NCBI GenBank assembly: GCA_049366815.1
Contig: JBMNCO010000015.1
Location: forward strand, 1-22,120
Reading direction: 5' to 3'
DNA length: 22,120 nt
Source of the DNA: CAYNYM01 sp049366815
Lineage (GTDB): Bacteria; Desulfobacterota; DSM-4660; Desulfatiglandales; HGW-15
This document shows, one piece after another, positions 13,974 to 22,120 of this stretch (the first letter of the stretch is position 1; each line of letters begins with the position of its first letter). The notes beneath the pieces were generated by a model that saw only the letters and a program-made list of their open reading frames with translations, was not told where the DNA came from and did not search any database. Position numbers and translations under genes: made by a program.

Positions 13974-16703
13974 CTATCGCGAGACATCGTATCGCCGTCC
14001 GGCCCATTTGAACGCTTCCATCACCAGCAGCACCACCAGCGCCAGCGCCAAAAGCAGCAGCCACTGCCTGAAACTTACCGGCGCTGTTCCCAGGATAGTC
14101 TGCATAAAGGGCAGGTACAGGCTCAGTACATGGATGCCCTGGGCCGCCAACACCCCGAAGACCAGGATGAGATTGCGCCGCAAGGGAACCTTCAGGGCGG
14201 ATACCGACTCGGATCTGCAGTTGAACACATGCACGTTCTGGAGGAGGACCATGAAAAGCAGGACCAGGTTGCGGGCCGCGGCCTCGTCCATCATTTCCAT
14301 GCGCACCGCCCAGTACCAGAATCCGAGGGCCAGAGCCCCGATGGTCAGGCCTGAAACAACGGTCTGCCAGACCATCTGTGGATTGAAAATGGTCTCATCC
14401 GGTCTGCGCGGCCTGCGCCGCATGGCACCCGGCTCGCCGCCTTCAAAGGCCAAGGCCACATCCTGGATGCCGTTGGTGACCAGGTTGAGCCACAGCAACT
14501 GAACGGCCAGCAGCGGAATGGGCAGACCCGCCAGGATCGAGGCGACAAACATCAGCACTTCGGCTGCGCCGGTGGAAATGAGAAGGTAAATGACTTTGCG
14601 CACGTTGTCGTAAGCAAACCTTCCTTCTTCAACACCGGCGACAATGGAGGCGAAGTTGTCGTCGACCACGATCATGGACCCCACCTCCTTGGCCACGTCC
14701 GTTCCCGAGCCCATGGCCACGCCGATATTGGCACGGCGCAGGGCAGGGGCGTCGTTGACCCCGTCACCGGTGACCGCCACGAATTCCCCCCGACGTATCA
14801 GGGCGTTGACGATCTCGAGCTTCTGGGTCGGCGACACCCTGGCAAACACATGGGATGAAGAAACCAGTTTTTCAAAGGCAGGGCTGTCCGGGCTGCCACT
14901 CTCGCTCAACTGCATGCCGGTGACCACCGACTCATCGGCGCCGGCCAGACCCAGTTCTCCTGCTATGGCGCCGGCCGTCGCGGGATGGTCCCCTGTGATC
15001 ATCATGACCTGGATACCCGCCGTCTTGCAGGTCTTTACAGATTCAGGGACCTCCGGCCGCAAGGGATCGATGAACCCCACCAATCCATGAAAGAGCAGCC
15101 CGGAAAGGGATGGATCTTCCGTCGGGCGCCCGCTTCCGGTAAAATGCGTTTCACCGCCGGCAACGGCCAGCACGCGATTCCCGTTTTCCGCCAGGGCTTG
15201 GGCCCGGCGCTGAATGCCCTCCCGGTCGAGGTCCTTCGGTTGCCCATCGATGATCATATGACTGCAAAAATCCAGGATGGTTTCCACGGCTCCCTTGACG
15301 GCCACCCGCCCGGTTCCATTTTGTTCATAAAAGACGGCCGAAAACTTGCGCTCGGATTCATAGGGGATTTCGTCCGTCACCCGGACCTGCTGTTTTATCT
15401 CTTCCGGGTGCAGGCCCAGTTTGTAACCCATGGCCAGAAAACCCACATCCATGGCGTCACCGTGGTGCTTCCAGTCGCCATCTTCCTGGACAAGAGAGCC
15501 CTCGTTTGCCAGGATCGCCAGTTCGGTCAACCGTTGCAGCTGATCTCGATCGGTTTCGGAAATTTCCCCGCCGTCTTCGACTGTCGAAACACCTCCGTCG
15601 CCGTTGTAGCCCTCGCCTGAAAGACTGAAAGTATTCCCATCCGCCAATGCAATGACGCGGGCCGTCTGCTGGTTGACCGTCAAGGTTCCGGTCTTGTCGC
15701 TGGCGATCACCGTACAGCTGCCCAGGCTTTCCACGGCGGTGAGTTTGCGCACGATGACGTTACGGTCGGACATCCGCTTGGTGGCGATGGAAAGGGCCAC
15801 GGTCAAGGCAACCGGCAGTCCTTCGGGGATGGCCGAAACCGCCAAGGCCACCACGAAAAAAAAGATGGAGGCGACATCCTGGCCCTGGGTCCACAGGAAA
15901 AACGCCAGGCAGGCGCTGATTACAAGCACCAGAACGCTGATGTGTTTGACGAAGCGCTCCATCCGCAGCACGAGCGGGGGCTTGCCGCTTGCCGATTCGG
16001 TCACGGTTTGGGCGATGACGCCTACCTGGGTTTCGGTTGCGGTGCCGACTACGATCCCGATTCCCCGGCCTGAGGTGATGGTCGATCCGGCAAAGGCCAT
16101 GTTCCGGCGGTCTCCGACACCGGTCTCCTCCGGCAAGGCGTCTGTGGCCTTTTCAGAAGCCATGGATTCACCGGTCAGAAAGCTTTCGTCGGCGGCGAGG
16201 GCGTTGGTTTGCACCAGGCGCAGATCCGCAGGCACCTTGGTGCCCGATTCCAACAACACGATGTCGCCCGGCACCACCGCGTCGGCGGGGATCTCCTTCT
16301 CCTTGCCGCCACGGCGCACCCGCGCCTTGATCTTGAGGAGACGCTGCAGGCCGGCGGCGCTCTTTTCAGCCTGATACTCCTGGTAGGCCCCCAGGCCGCT
16401 GTTCAAGACAATAACAATCAGGATGAACACGGCGTCGGCGGCTTCCCCGATGGCAACGGATGCCAGGGCCGCAGCCACCAGGATGAAGATCAGGGGGTTG
16501 AGCACCTGCTGGAGGAGGATGGCCCAGATTGTCGGCGGCTCCTTGGCAGGCAGCGTGTTGGGTCCGTATTGCCTGAGCCGTCTGTCCGCCTCATGGTCGT
16601 CCAGTCCCTCCGGTAAGGATTGCAGCTCCTCGTAAACATCCTGTTCATCGTAGGCGTGCCAATGTTCCTCGTACAACCGCCCGCCATGTACTTTTTGCTT
16701 CAT
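13974..16703 (-). CDS. P2-type cation-transporting ATPase
   Basis: A 909-residue membrane pump of the P-type superfamily, nearest to the P2A (calcium-pump-like) group. It has an N-terminal cation-ATPase domain, TGES (177-180), PEGLP in membrane helix 4 (293-297), the phosphorylated Asp336 in DKTGTLT, and the hinge TGDGVNDAPAL (645-655). The ion site is unusual: helix 6 reads NLVTNGIQD (740-748) where calcium pumps have NLVTDG, helix 5 has STGAAEV where they have SSNxGEV, and helix 8 has His for a key Glu. The transported ion is therefore uncertain. The start follows GGAGAGG; an upstream in-frame extension into the preceding gene is rejected. A 16-base hairpin (16724-16739) lies just before the ribosome site. 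The gene follows the DASS transporter by 76 bases on the same strand. Confidence 0.85.
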   Translation of the reverse strand: MKQKVHGGRLYEEHWHAYDEQDVYEELQSLPEGLDDHEADRRLRQYGPNTLPAKEPPTIWAILLQQVLNPLIFILVAAALASVAIGEAADAVFILIVIVLNSGLGAYQEYQAEKSAAGLQRLLKIKARVRRGGKEKEIPADAVVPGDIVLLESGTKVPADLRLVQTNALAADESFLTGESMASEKATDALPEETGVGDRRNMAFAGSTITSGRGIGIVVGTATETQVGVIAQTVTESASGKPPLVLRMERFVKHISVLVLVISACLAFFLWTQGQDVASIFFFVVALAVSAIPEGLPVALTVALSIATKRMSDRNVIVRKLTAVESLGSCTVIASDKTGTLTVNQQTARVIALADGNTFSLSGEGYNGDGGVSTVEDGGEISETDRDQLQRLTELAILANEGSLVQEDGDWKHHGDAMDVGFLAMGYKLGLHPEEIKQQVRVTDEIPYESERKFSAVFYEQNGTGRVAVKGAVETILDFCSHMIIDGQPKDLDREGIQRRAQALAENGNRVLAVAGGETHFTGSGRPTEDPSLSGLLFHGLVGFIDPLRPEVPESVKTCKTAGIQVMMITGDHPATAGAIAGELGLAGADESVVTGMQLSESGSPDSPAFEKLVSSSHVFARVSPTQKLEIVNALIRRGEFVAVTGDGVNDAPALRRANIGVAMGSGTDVAKEVGSMIVVDDNFASIVAGVEEGRFAYDNVRKVIYLLISTGAAEVLMFVASILAGLPIPLLAVQLLWLNLVTNGIQDVALAFEGGEPGAMRRRPRRPDETIFNPQMVWQTVVSGLTIGALALGFWYWAVRMEMMDEAAARNLVLLFMVLLQNVHVFNCRSESVSALKVPLRRNLILVFGVLAAQGIHVLSLYLPFMQTILGTAPVSFRQWLLLLALALVVLLVMEAFKWAGRRYDVSR

Positions 16704-16723
16704 AAGCACCTCTCCGATCATCG

Positions 16724-16739
16724 CTTCAAGCTTTTGAAG
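16724..16739 (-). promoter_or_regulatory. Short hairpin before the P-type ATPase ribosome site
   Basis: CTTCAA (16724-16729) and TTGAAG (16734-16739) flank a 4-base loop, in the 76-base gap between the two - strand genes. No T tract follows, so it is not an evident terminator. It may stabilise a processed transcript or affect ribosome access; that is inferred. Confidence 0.3.
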
Positions 16740-16779
16740 AATGAAAAAGATGAAAAGCGAGCACTTTGCGATGGATCCT

Positions 16780-18255
16780 TTATTTTCCCCAGAGCACGTC
16801 AAACACCTGCCCGAGGAGCAGATACATCATGCCGGTGATGATAAAGACCATCAGAATGTTGAAGATAAATCCGGCACGAGCCATTTGCGGTATGGTGATC
16901 AGTCCGCTGCCATAGACAATGGCATTCGGCGGGGTGGCCACCGGGAGCATGAATGCACAGCTTGCGCCGACGGCGGCTGGAATCACAAGCAATAAAGGGT
17001 CCTGATCCAGGGCGGTGGCCGCCGAGGCCAGGACTGGCAAAAAGGCAGCTGCCGTGGCCGTGTTGCTGGTTATTTCCGTGAGGAAAATGATAACCAACAG
17101 TGAACATAGGATCAAAAAAATGATCGGCAACCGGCCGAGACCACTGAAAGACATGCCGATCCAGTCCGCCAAACCGGTATCGGTTATTCCCGCCGCCAGG
17201 CTCAGTCCTCCCCCAAACAACAACAATACCTGCCAGGGCAGTTTTTTGGCATCCTGCCAACGCAGGACAAATTCTCCCCTTTTAAAATCCACGGGCAGTA
17301 GAAACATTACGATCGCAGCGAAAATTGCGATGCCGGTATCGGAAATATTCGGGATGTGGTCTTCGAGCAGCGGTCGGGTCATCCAGAGAACAGCCGTTGT
17401 CGTGAAGACGATAGCCACCATGACTTCAGCTCTTTGCATGGCGCCGGCCTGTTGAAGCTCCCTGGAGATCATCTCAGCGCCTTTGGGGATTTCTTTCAGA
17501 CGCAGCGGGAAAACGATCCGGGTCAGCACCAGAAACACAACCGGCAATGAGACGGCCACGATGGGAACGCCGATCATCATCCACTGCCCGAACCCGATTT
17601 CCACTTCGTGGTTGTCGAGCATGTAGGCGGCCATCAGGGCGTTCGGCGGTGTGCCGATGAGCGTTCCTATCCCTCCGATATTACATGCATAAGCGAGACA
17701 CAACAACATCACTATCGAAAAGCGGGAATCCAACCGGTCCTTTTCCATCACCTTTTCGTCTTCAACCAATGAAATGATGGACAGGGCGATCGGCAGCATC
17801 ATCATGGCAGTGGCCGTATTGCTCACCCACATGCTCAGAAAGGCCGCCGCCGCCATGAAACCGAGGATGATCGACGTGGGGCGGGTACCGACGCGGCTGA
17901 CGATATTCAGTGCAATGCGGCGGTGCAGCCGGGTCCGCTCCATGGCGAGCGCAATGATGAATCCGCCCATGAAAAGATAGATCAAGGGGTTGGCAAAGGG
18001 ACGGGTGGCCTCGGCCACCGATCCCACCTTCAACACTGGAAACAGGACAATGGGCAGCAATGCGGTGGCGGGAATGGGAATCGCCTCAGTCACCCACCAT
18101 GTGGCCATAAACAGCGCGACACCCGCCACCGACCAGCCCTCAGGGGGCAGCCCGTCTGGAGCCGGTATCAGCAAAATGATCAGAAAGAGCGCCGGTCCTA
18201 GAAACAGTCCCACCTGCTGCCGCATGCCGTATCCATGACCGGATTTTTCGGACAT
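16780..18255 (-). CDS. DASS/SLC13 family anion (dicarboxylate/sulfate) transporter
   Basis: A 491-residue inner-membrane transporter with about a dozen hydrophobic segments. The two SNT signature motifs of the divalent anion:sodium symporter family are present, SNTATAMMMLPIAL at 145 and SNTATAAAFLPVL at 397, each followed by a conserved TPPNA loop (202-206 and 441-445). These two repeats form the substrate and sodium sites in family structures. Likely substrates are C4-dicarboxylates, citrate-like acids or sulfate, usually with sodium; the sequence does not settle which. The ATG is preceded by GAGGG at 5 bases. It is the first gene of a - strand pair with the P-type ATPase. A NhaD/ArsB-type transporter is less likely given the paired SNT motifs. 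Confidence 0.88.
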   Translation of the reverse strand: MSEKSGHGYGMRQQVGLFLGPALFLIILLIPAPDGLPPEGWSVAGVALFMATWWVTEAIPIPATALLPIVLFPVLKVGSVAEATRPFANPLIYLFMGGFIIALAMERTRLHRRIALNIVSRVGTRPTSIILGFMAAAAFLSMWVSNTATAMMMLPIALSIISLVEDEKVMEKDRLDSRFSIVMLLCLAYACNIGGIGTLIGTPPNALMAAYMLDNHEVEIGFGQWMMIGVPIVAVSLPVVFLVLTRIVFPLRLKEIPKGAEMISRELQQAGAMQRAEVMVAIVFTTTAVLWMTRPLLEDHIPNISDTGIAIFAAIVMFLLPVDFKRGEFVLRWQDAKKLPWQVLLLFGGGLSLAAGITDTGLADWIGMSFSGLGRLPIIFLILCSLLVIIFLTEITSNTATAAAFLPVLASAATALDQDPLLLVIPAAVGASCAFMLPVATPPNAIVYGSGLITIPQMARAGFIFNILMVFIITGMMYLLLGQVFDVLWGK

Positions 18256-19008
18256 CGCACCCTCTTTCTGTTTATCTTCACGGGTTCGCGGTCATATACT
18301 CCAGCTTCACCCTTGACGCCCTGGATCTGCGGAAAAGAAAACGGCGTACAGATCAAGGGATTCGTCTTATATGTCTGATATTCAAATGATTTGTCTGTAA
18401 TCAGGCCAGAATCCCTTGAGACCGGCAACAGACATTTTGTCGAAACCTCCGAGATTTCTCTGGAGACGATGTGAGGGCGTGCATTAAACTCCCCCCCCGT
18501 TCCCGTCCGGACAACAGAGACAAGAATAACCGAAATTCTGTAAACCTGCAATGGGCCTGATGTCCGGCTCGGTGTGTCCGGCCTATCTTTCGCTGAAGGC
18601 GGGAGGCCATGTGACCATCAGACCAACCCACATTTCGGCCGGTAAAATCCCCTTGCGTGTTCTTGAACGAACAGGTAAAAGGTTAGGTCCACTGATTCCA
18701 ACATGCAAAGAGGTTTCCATCGTCTCCGATTCCAATCAGTGGGTTTGAGCGGGCCGGGACAGGAAGTGAATGTGGGTAAACTTTTGCGACAAAGTGGCCG
18801 GGCCTTGCCCATTTTGGTGGAAGACATTTGCACACCTACAGGCTTTTTTCGCGATACCATACAGCCGGATGCCTGAAGTAGTGGGTCGTGGATCCGTGCC
18901 GAATCTTGGCGCGGAGTTTGCATCGAACAAATAAAAAATCAGCCGCATTAAGGCTCCAAAAAAGTATTCATATCCGACAAACTCATTTTGTAATGAAACG
19001 GGGGTGTT
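18256..19008. other. Intergenic region with a long inverted repeat, no convincing gene
   Basis: Several open frames of 65-117 codons lie on both strands, all without recognisable products or good ribosome sites. The clearest feature is the inverted repeat at 18689-18742, described separately. A short dyad ACAAA-CTCAT-TTTGT (18977-18991) sits just before the ribosome site of the exported-protein gene. An 8-base C run lies at 18491-18498. Promoters for the divergent flanking operons must be here but were not identified. Confidence 0.4.
18689..18742. repeat. Nine-base perfect inverted repeat with internal direct repeats
   Basis: CCACTGATT (18689-18697) and AATCAGTGG (18734-18742) are perfect reverse complements separated by 36 bases. 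The heptamer GATTCCA occurs twice within the unit, once at each end. There is no T tract, so it is not an ordinary terminator. It could be the ends of a small mobile remnant or a structured element. Confidence 0.45.
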
Positions 19009-19884
19009 ATGAGAAGGATTGCGCTATTATCGGTGTTATTATTTGCGGTGTCCATTTTTGCTGCAATTGCGGTGATGGTAAACCCTGCAGATGCCAATGT
19101 AACATCACAGGTTGTTTGCTTTAAAGGAACTTTCGAACGCACAACGGGAAAACCCAAACCTGACAGTATGATGTTTTCAAGCATTGAAGCACTTGCCACG
19201 GTAAGGGTCTATAACGACGGGTGGCTGGACCGTGCGAGTGCGGCCCAAGTGATGATTAACGAGGAGCTCGTTTTTCAGCCTAATGATTTTAACCGAAAGG
19301 TGTCATATCTGGAACGCCCGGTATATCTTCTGGAAGGTGACAATACTATTTCCGTAAATTTGATGGGCATGCCCGGGGCAACACTGACAGTCGAGATAGT
19401 ACGGGATATTCAAGCAGAGGCCATAAATGGAACTGTGAACCTGCCATCAAAAATCCGTCCGGAGAGACTGCAAATACAAACCCCCTTTGCAACCGCGTCA
19501 CCTGCAAAAGATGGTACTTTTGAGATCACCGCTCAATCAGCAGGCCCTTTTTTTGTAACCGCCCTCCTCGACACTGAGTTGATCGCCATATCCCTTTTTA
19601 ACCCTGAAACACACAACTACACGCTTTCCTGTAAGAGCACGGCCGTGACCCTCAGCATGATCAAGGGTCTGACCATAACCATGCCCATGAATCTTCTGGA
19701 AGAACTTACCGAGATTGCGGAAGAACTACCGCAGATCGAGACATTAGCCGGGATCATATGCTCTGAGCTTGAAGATCGAACAGATGTCCTTTCCCAGCCG
19801 AGTGAAGATTTCCAGGATGCGCTGGTTGAGGCAACTGAAGCTCTGCTTGATGCTGTTTATCAAATTTCTTTGCAGGCACAGTAA
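19009..19884 (+). CDS. Exported protein of unknown function
   Basis: A 291-residue protein with a Sec signal peptide (RR, a hydrophobic core at 4-24, and cleavage likely after ADA at 27-29). The mature part begins with a beta-rich domain (about 40-130). It contains ATVRVYNDGWLDRASAAQVMINEELVF and PVYLLEGDNTISVNLMGMPGATLTVEIV, a pattern I associate with extracytoplasmic carbohydrate- or adhesion-type beta domains in this group. A second beta-rich part (140-215) follows, then an acidic helical tail (about 225-291). I do not recognise a named family. The ATG follows GGGGGTG. The next gene starts 18 bases downstream and is also exported, so they are probably one operon. It looks more AT-rich than genes to the left. 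Location is periplasm or cell exterior; function is unknown. Confidence 0.75.
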   Translation: MRRIALLSVLLFAVSIFAAIAVMVNPADANVTSQVVCFKGTFERTTGKPKPDSMMFSSIEALATVRVYNDGWLDRASAAQVMINEELVFQPNDFNRKVSYLERPVYLLEGDNTISVNLMGMPGATLTVEIVRDIQAEAINGTVNLPSKIRPERLQIQTPFATASPAKDGTFEITAQSAGPFFVTALLDTELIAISLFNPETHNYTLSCKSTAVTLSMIKGLTITMPMNLLEELTEIAEELPQIETLAGIICSELEDRTDVLSQPSEDFQDALVEATEALLDAVYQISLQAQ

Positions 19885-19902
19885 CGTATAGGGAGGACGA
19901 GC

Positions 19903-21786
19903 ATGAAAAGAAACTTCTTTGTTATTGTATTTCTGGTCGCCTTTGGTCTTATTTTGCAGCAATCGGCCGTTGCCCTGATCTTCTTGGAACAGCCTGAGGC
20001 CAATTTGGTTGGGTTCACGATCACTGACAACGACGGGTTCCCGCTGAATGAAGATGATCCCGATGACACCGATCAACCCTATCGTGCCGACGATCCGAAT
20101 GTATTTGTCGCGCAAGTCACCAACGAAGCCCGCAGGTGGGTCGGAGTTTATGTCGACCGCATAGCGGGAGGGCAGTCAGCCGTCTTTATTGACAACGGAA
20201 AGAACGATCAATTCATCCGGCCGGTCAGTGACCGACTTTCGATATCGACCTTGCTTGATTACTTCAAAGAGGTCTTGACCGGAGAGACCAACAGCAGGAG
20301 ATATCTCCTCCCCCTGCCCGAAGGAATGAAACCCGGTGATGAAGCCTCGTTCCGAATCAAGGTGCTCGGTCCCTCCTGGGGCGTCAGTCCACTGCCATTT
20401 TATCTGACGGGTCCTGATGCACCGGATGAAGCCCCTTACCTGGTTTCTGCTCTGGCCTATACGCTGCTCGACACGGTTGTCTGGCCTGCTGTCAAACTCA
20501 TTTTGCCCATGGCCGGAGACCAAACCGAACTGATCACTCAAACAGGGGAGCAGTATATAGCGTGGTTCGGCCAAAATGAGATAAAGCTGTTAGATTTGTG
20601 GGAGAAAGGCGAGTATTCAAACATCCTCTGGGAGGTTTTTAAATTTATCGGAAGTGACGCGATGGCTGAAATTCTAAAAGCAAACAGTCAAAATGCAGAA
20701 TCCCTTGCCGCATCGCTGTTAAAACTGGAGGATATCATCAAGGAGCCTTTATTTATAGGCTCGATATTTGATACGGTCCTTGACTGGGCGCAAACGGATT
20801 GGGAAACCATTGCAAATGTCTATTTTGTCTACCCGAAGATCGAAGAAATTGTTCCTGGCTTCGCCGTTGCCGGAGATCAGATTGTAATCAACGGTAAGGG
20901 GTTCGACCCTTATGATCCGCACAACAACAAGGTGTTTTTTACCACACTCAATGAATCCGGTACGCCGGTCACCACTCTGGAAGCGACTTCTTTTTCGGTT
21001 CTCTCTGAAGAGAGCATTGAAGTCATTGTGCCTGATGACTACCATCCGGGCCCTATCGTAGTCTCGGTGAGTGGGTATTTCAGCAACAGTGATGTGGGGT
21101 TAGGTGATCGCTGTGAACTGGTCATAACCGAGCCACAGGACAACGCCACAGTCAATGGCACCATTACAATTGCGGCGAGCGTGATAAATCCGCCGACCCC
21201 ATTTCCCTACACAACCGCTGTTCTGCTGGTGAACGGCGAGAAGAAGGAAGAAAAACAGGTCAGTTCTCCTGACTTATCATTTACCGCTGACACAGGTTCC
21301 TGGGGGGCTGGAGACCATTTCATCGAGGTGCGTCTTACAGTCAACGGCCAAGCCTTGAGCAAAACGTTGCATGTCACTGTTCAGGAAACAGCAACGTGGT
21401 ATCCCCCCGAGAACCAAATTCTATCGAGTCAGGAGTATAGGGTTTCTTATGGTACTTATGGCAAGAAAGAGATAAACTTCTCAACCTCAACGGGCGGCGA
21501 GCTTTATATTAAAATCACCCCGAAGGATTCCGATACCAGGCTTCAAGCTTACATTTACGGCATCGGTGACGGAGGTACATGCTCTGATACATTAGTATCT
21601 AACACCTCTCTTCCCGGTGAGCCGGTTGTTCTTGTCTTTGATTTGGATAAAATGTATCTAGGCGACGGTCCAACGGATGGAAAGTGTGTATATCAAGGCG
21701 GGAATTATATAAGGCTGACAATATATACGACTTACTATACGCAGAATAACAGACTTGTGACTGTGGAGATGGCCTGGCCTAAATGA
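19903..21786 (+). CDS. Exported multidomain protein with TIG and Ig-like domains
   Basis: A 627-residue exported protein with an N-terminal signal peptide (likely cleavage after AVA at 22-24). Residues about 25-170 form a beta-rich domain. Residues 175-305 are mostly helical. Residues 311-390 resemble an IPT/TIG fold (PKIEEIVPGFAVAGDQIVINGKGFDP is the typical opening). Residues 405-493 look like a bacterial Ig-like domain (ITEPQDNATVNGTITIAASV). The last 125 residues are again beta-rich with two cysteine-containing loops (GGTCSD, GKCVYQGG). There is no membrane anchor or sorting signal at the C-terminus. The ATG follows AGGGAGGA at 7 bases. It probably works with the exported protein encoded just upstream, perhaps at the cell surface; no enzymatic motif is visible. 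The fold calls are by pattern only. Confidence 0.78.
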   Translation: MKRNFFVIVFLVAFGLILQQSAVALIFLEQPEANLVGFTITDNDGFPLNEDDPDDTDQPYRADDPNVFVAQVTNEARRWVGVYVDRIAGGQSAVFIDNGKNDQFIRPVSDRLSISTLLDYFKEVLTGETNSRRYLLPLPEGMKPGDEASFRIKVLGPSWGVSPLPFYLTGPDAPDEAPYLVSALAYTLLDTVVWPAVKLILPMAGDQTELITQTGEQYIAWFGQNEIKLLDLWEKGEYSNILWEVFKFIGSDAMAEILKANSQNAESLAASLLKLEDIIKEPLFIGSIFDTVLDWAQTDWETIANVYFVYPKIEEIVPGFAVAGDQIVINGKGFDPYDPHNNKVFFTTLNESGTPVTTLEATSFSVLSEESIEVIVPDDYHPGPIVVSVSGYFSNSDVGLGDRCELVITEPQDNATVNGTITIAASVINPPTPFPYTTAVLLVNGEKKEEKQVSSPDLSFTADTGSWGAGDHFIEVRLTVNGQALSKTLHVTVQETATWYPPENQILSSQEYRVSYGTYGKKEINFSTSTGGELYIKITPKDSDTRLQAYIYGIGDGGTCSDTLVSNTSLPGEPVVLVFDLDKMYLGDGPTDGKCVYQGGNYIRLTIYTTYYTQNNRLVTVEMAWPK

Positions 21787-22022
21787 AGTGATGGGCCTTA
21801 TTGCTTCTTAAGGTAAGCCTCTGTGATTTGGCCTCGACAACCTGGCATGAGCATTTAGGCTGTGCCGAGACCGGAATGGCGGGCCTAGCAGGGTTAAAGG
21901 CATTGATCGAAAACTTGCAGGACAAGTGGATCTAGCAGAGTTTTAGGCCAAAGCCAGTGAGTCTGGACACGTGAGTGGGGAACACATAGGGAACACAGAA
22001 GGCAAAAATGGGGTTATTAGAC
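21787..22022. other. Intergenic region between the exported pair and tRNA-Ala
   Basis: No gene was found. CCTTA (21796-21800) / TAAGG (21809-21813) makes a weak hairpin after the stop. CTAGCAGGGTT (21885-21895) recurs with one mismatch at 21932-21942. GGCCTA (21882-21887) is inverted as TAGGCC (21944-21949). GGGAACACA is repeated at 21978-21986 and 21989-21997. Such repeats beside a tRNA gene can be integrase arm sites or remnants, but no integrase is visible. Confidence 0.35.
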
Positions 22023-22059
22023 AAAAAAGAGCAGGATAGTAATTTCCTAACCTACTCTT
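22023..22059 (-). terminator. Intrinsic terminator of the tRNA-Ala gene
   Basis: Read on the - strand, AAGAGTAGG (22059-22051) pairs with CCTGCTCTT (22035-22027): nine base pairs including one G-T. The stem is followed by a run of T (A tract at 22023-22028 on +). It lies 14 bases beyond the tRNA 3' end. Confidence 0.75.
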
Positions 22060-22073
22060 ATTACTTGATTATT

Positions 22074-22120
22074 TGGTGGAGCTGGACGGGATCGAACCGA
22101 CGACCTCATGAATGCCATTC
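22074..22120 (-). tRNA. tRNA-Ala(GGC), 5' part cut off by the window end
   Basis: Read on the - strand, the last 47 bases of a tRNA are visible: half of the anticodon stem, the seven-base loop ATGGCAT with anticodon GGC (22116-22114), the variable loop AGGTC, the T arm GTCGG-TTCGATC-CCGTC, the acceptor arm CAGCTCC and an encoded CCA (22076-22074). The A32-U38 pair closing the loop is characteristic of alanine GGC tRNAs. The T stem contains a T-T mismatch at its second pair, a variation I recall from bacterial alanine tRNAs. The D arm and 5' acceptor strand lie outside the window. Confidence 0.9.

Noticed and set aside
16704..16802. 33-residue N-terminal extension of the P-type ATPase
   Set aside because: It overlaps the DASS gene, and a good GGAGAGG site precedes the methionine at 16703.
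18551..18948. Open frames on both strands in the gap before the exported pair
   Set aside because: They have no ribosome sites, overlap each other and cover the inverted repeat, so they are probably non-coding.
21787..22022. Remnant of a tyrosine integrase beside tRNA-Ala
   Set aside because: No catalytic motif or recognisable C-terminal segment is readable in any frame, so only the repeat pattern is reported.
1..22120. CRISPR array, rRNA genes, complete insertion sequence or prophage
   Set aside because: No regularly spaced repeats, rRNA sequence, transposase or phage structural genes were seen.

Overview
The window looks like chromosomal DNA of a Desulfobacterota (deltaproteobacterial, sulfate-reducer-like) organism. 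The strongest clue is a run of genes for the siroheme-dependent alternative heme pathway (ahbC-hemB-ahbD-ahbA). Other clues are a periplasmic molybdenum hydroxylase and GC-rich coding with strong AGGAGG-type ribosome sites. Genus cannot be read from the sequence.

Left part (1-7100, mostly + strand): a sigma70-like promoter with an overlapping inverted repeat precedes a 608-residue ClpX-type AAA+ unfoldase. This protein lacks the zinc finger but keeps the ClpP-docking IGF loop. Next comes the heme cluster: AhbC, HemB, AhbD and AhbA, the last three overlapping or tightly packed. Together they make porphobilinogen and carry siroheme through decarboxylation, deacetylation and final conversion to heme b. 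A small membrane-anchored protein converges on ahbA and shares its CTAG stop. After about 500 bases with a tandem pair of dyads comes a 58-residue orphan protein.

Middle (7178-13503): on the - strand, a two-gene molybdenum hydroxylase of the isoquinoline 1-oxidoreductase type (2Fe-2S subunit, then a Tat-exported Mo subunit). About 780 bases without a convincing gene follow, the right end forming a hairpin-rich asnA leader. Then come asnA (ammonia-dependent asparagine synthetase), a small AhpD-like CMD protein and DNA polymerase IV.

Right part (13504-22120): a 470-base gap ends in a bidirectional terminator. On the - strand a DASS/SLC13 anion transporter is followed by a P2-type cation ATPase with unusual ion-site residues. 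After a 750-base gap, two consecutive + strand genes encode exported proteins of unknown function, one with TIG and Ig-like domains. They look more AT-rich than their neighbours. The window ends inside a tRNA-Ala(GGC) gene on the - strand with its own terminator, so the exported pair may sit in acquired DNA beside a tRNA.

No CRISPR array, rRNA, complete insertion sequence or integrase was seen. The best leads for something new are the exported pair, the ClpX-like ATPase with a possible second small domain, the P-type ATPase ion site, and the dyads and hairpins around the 58-residue gene and asnA.
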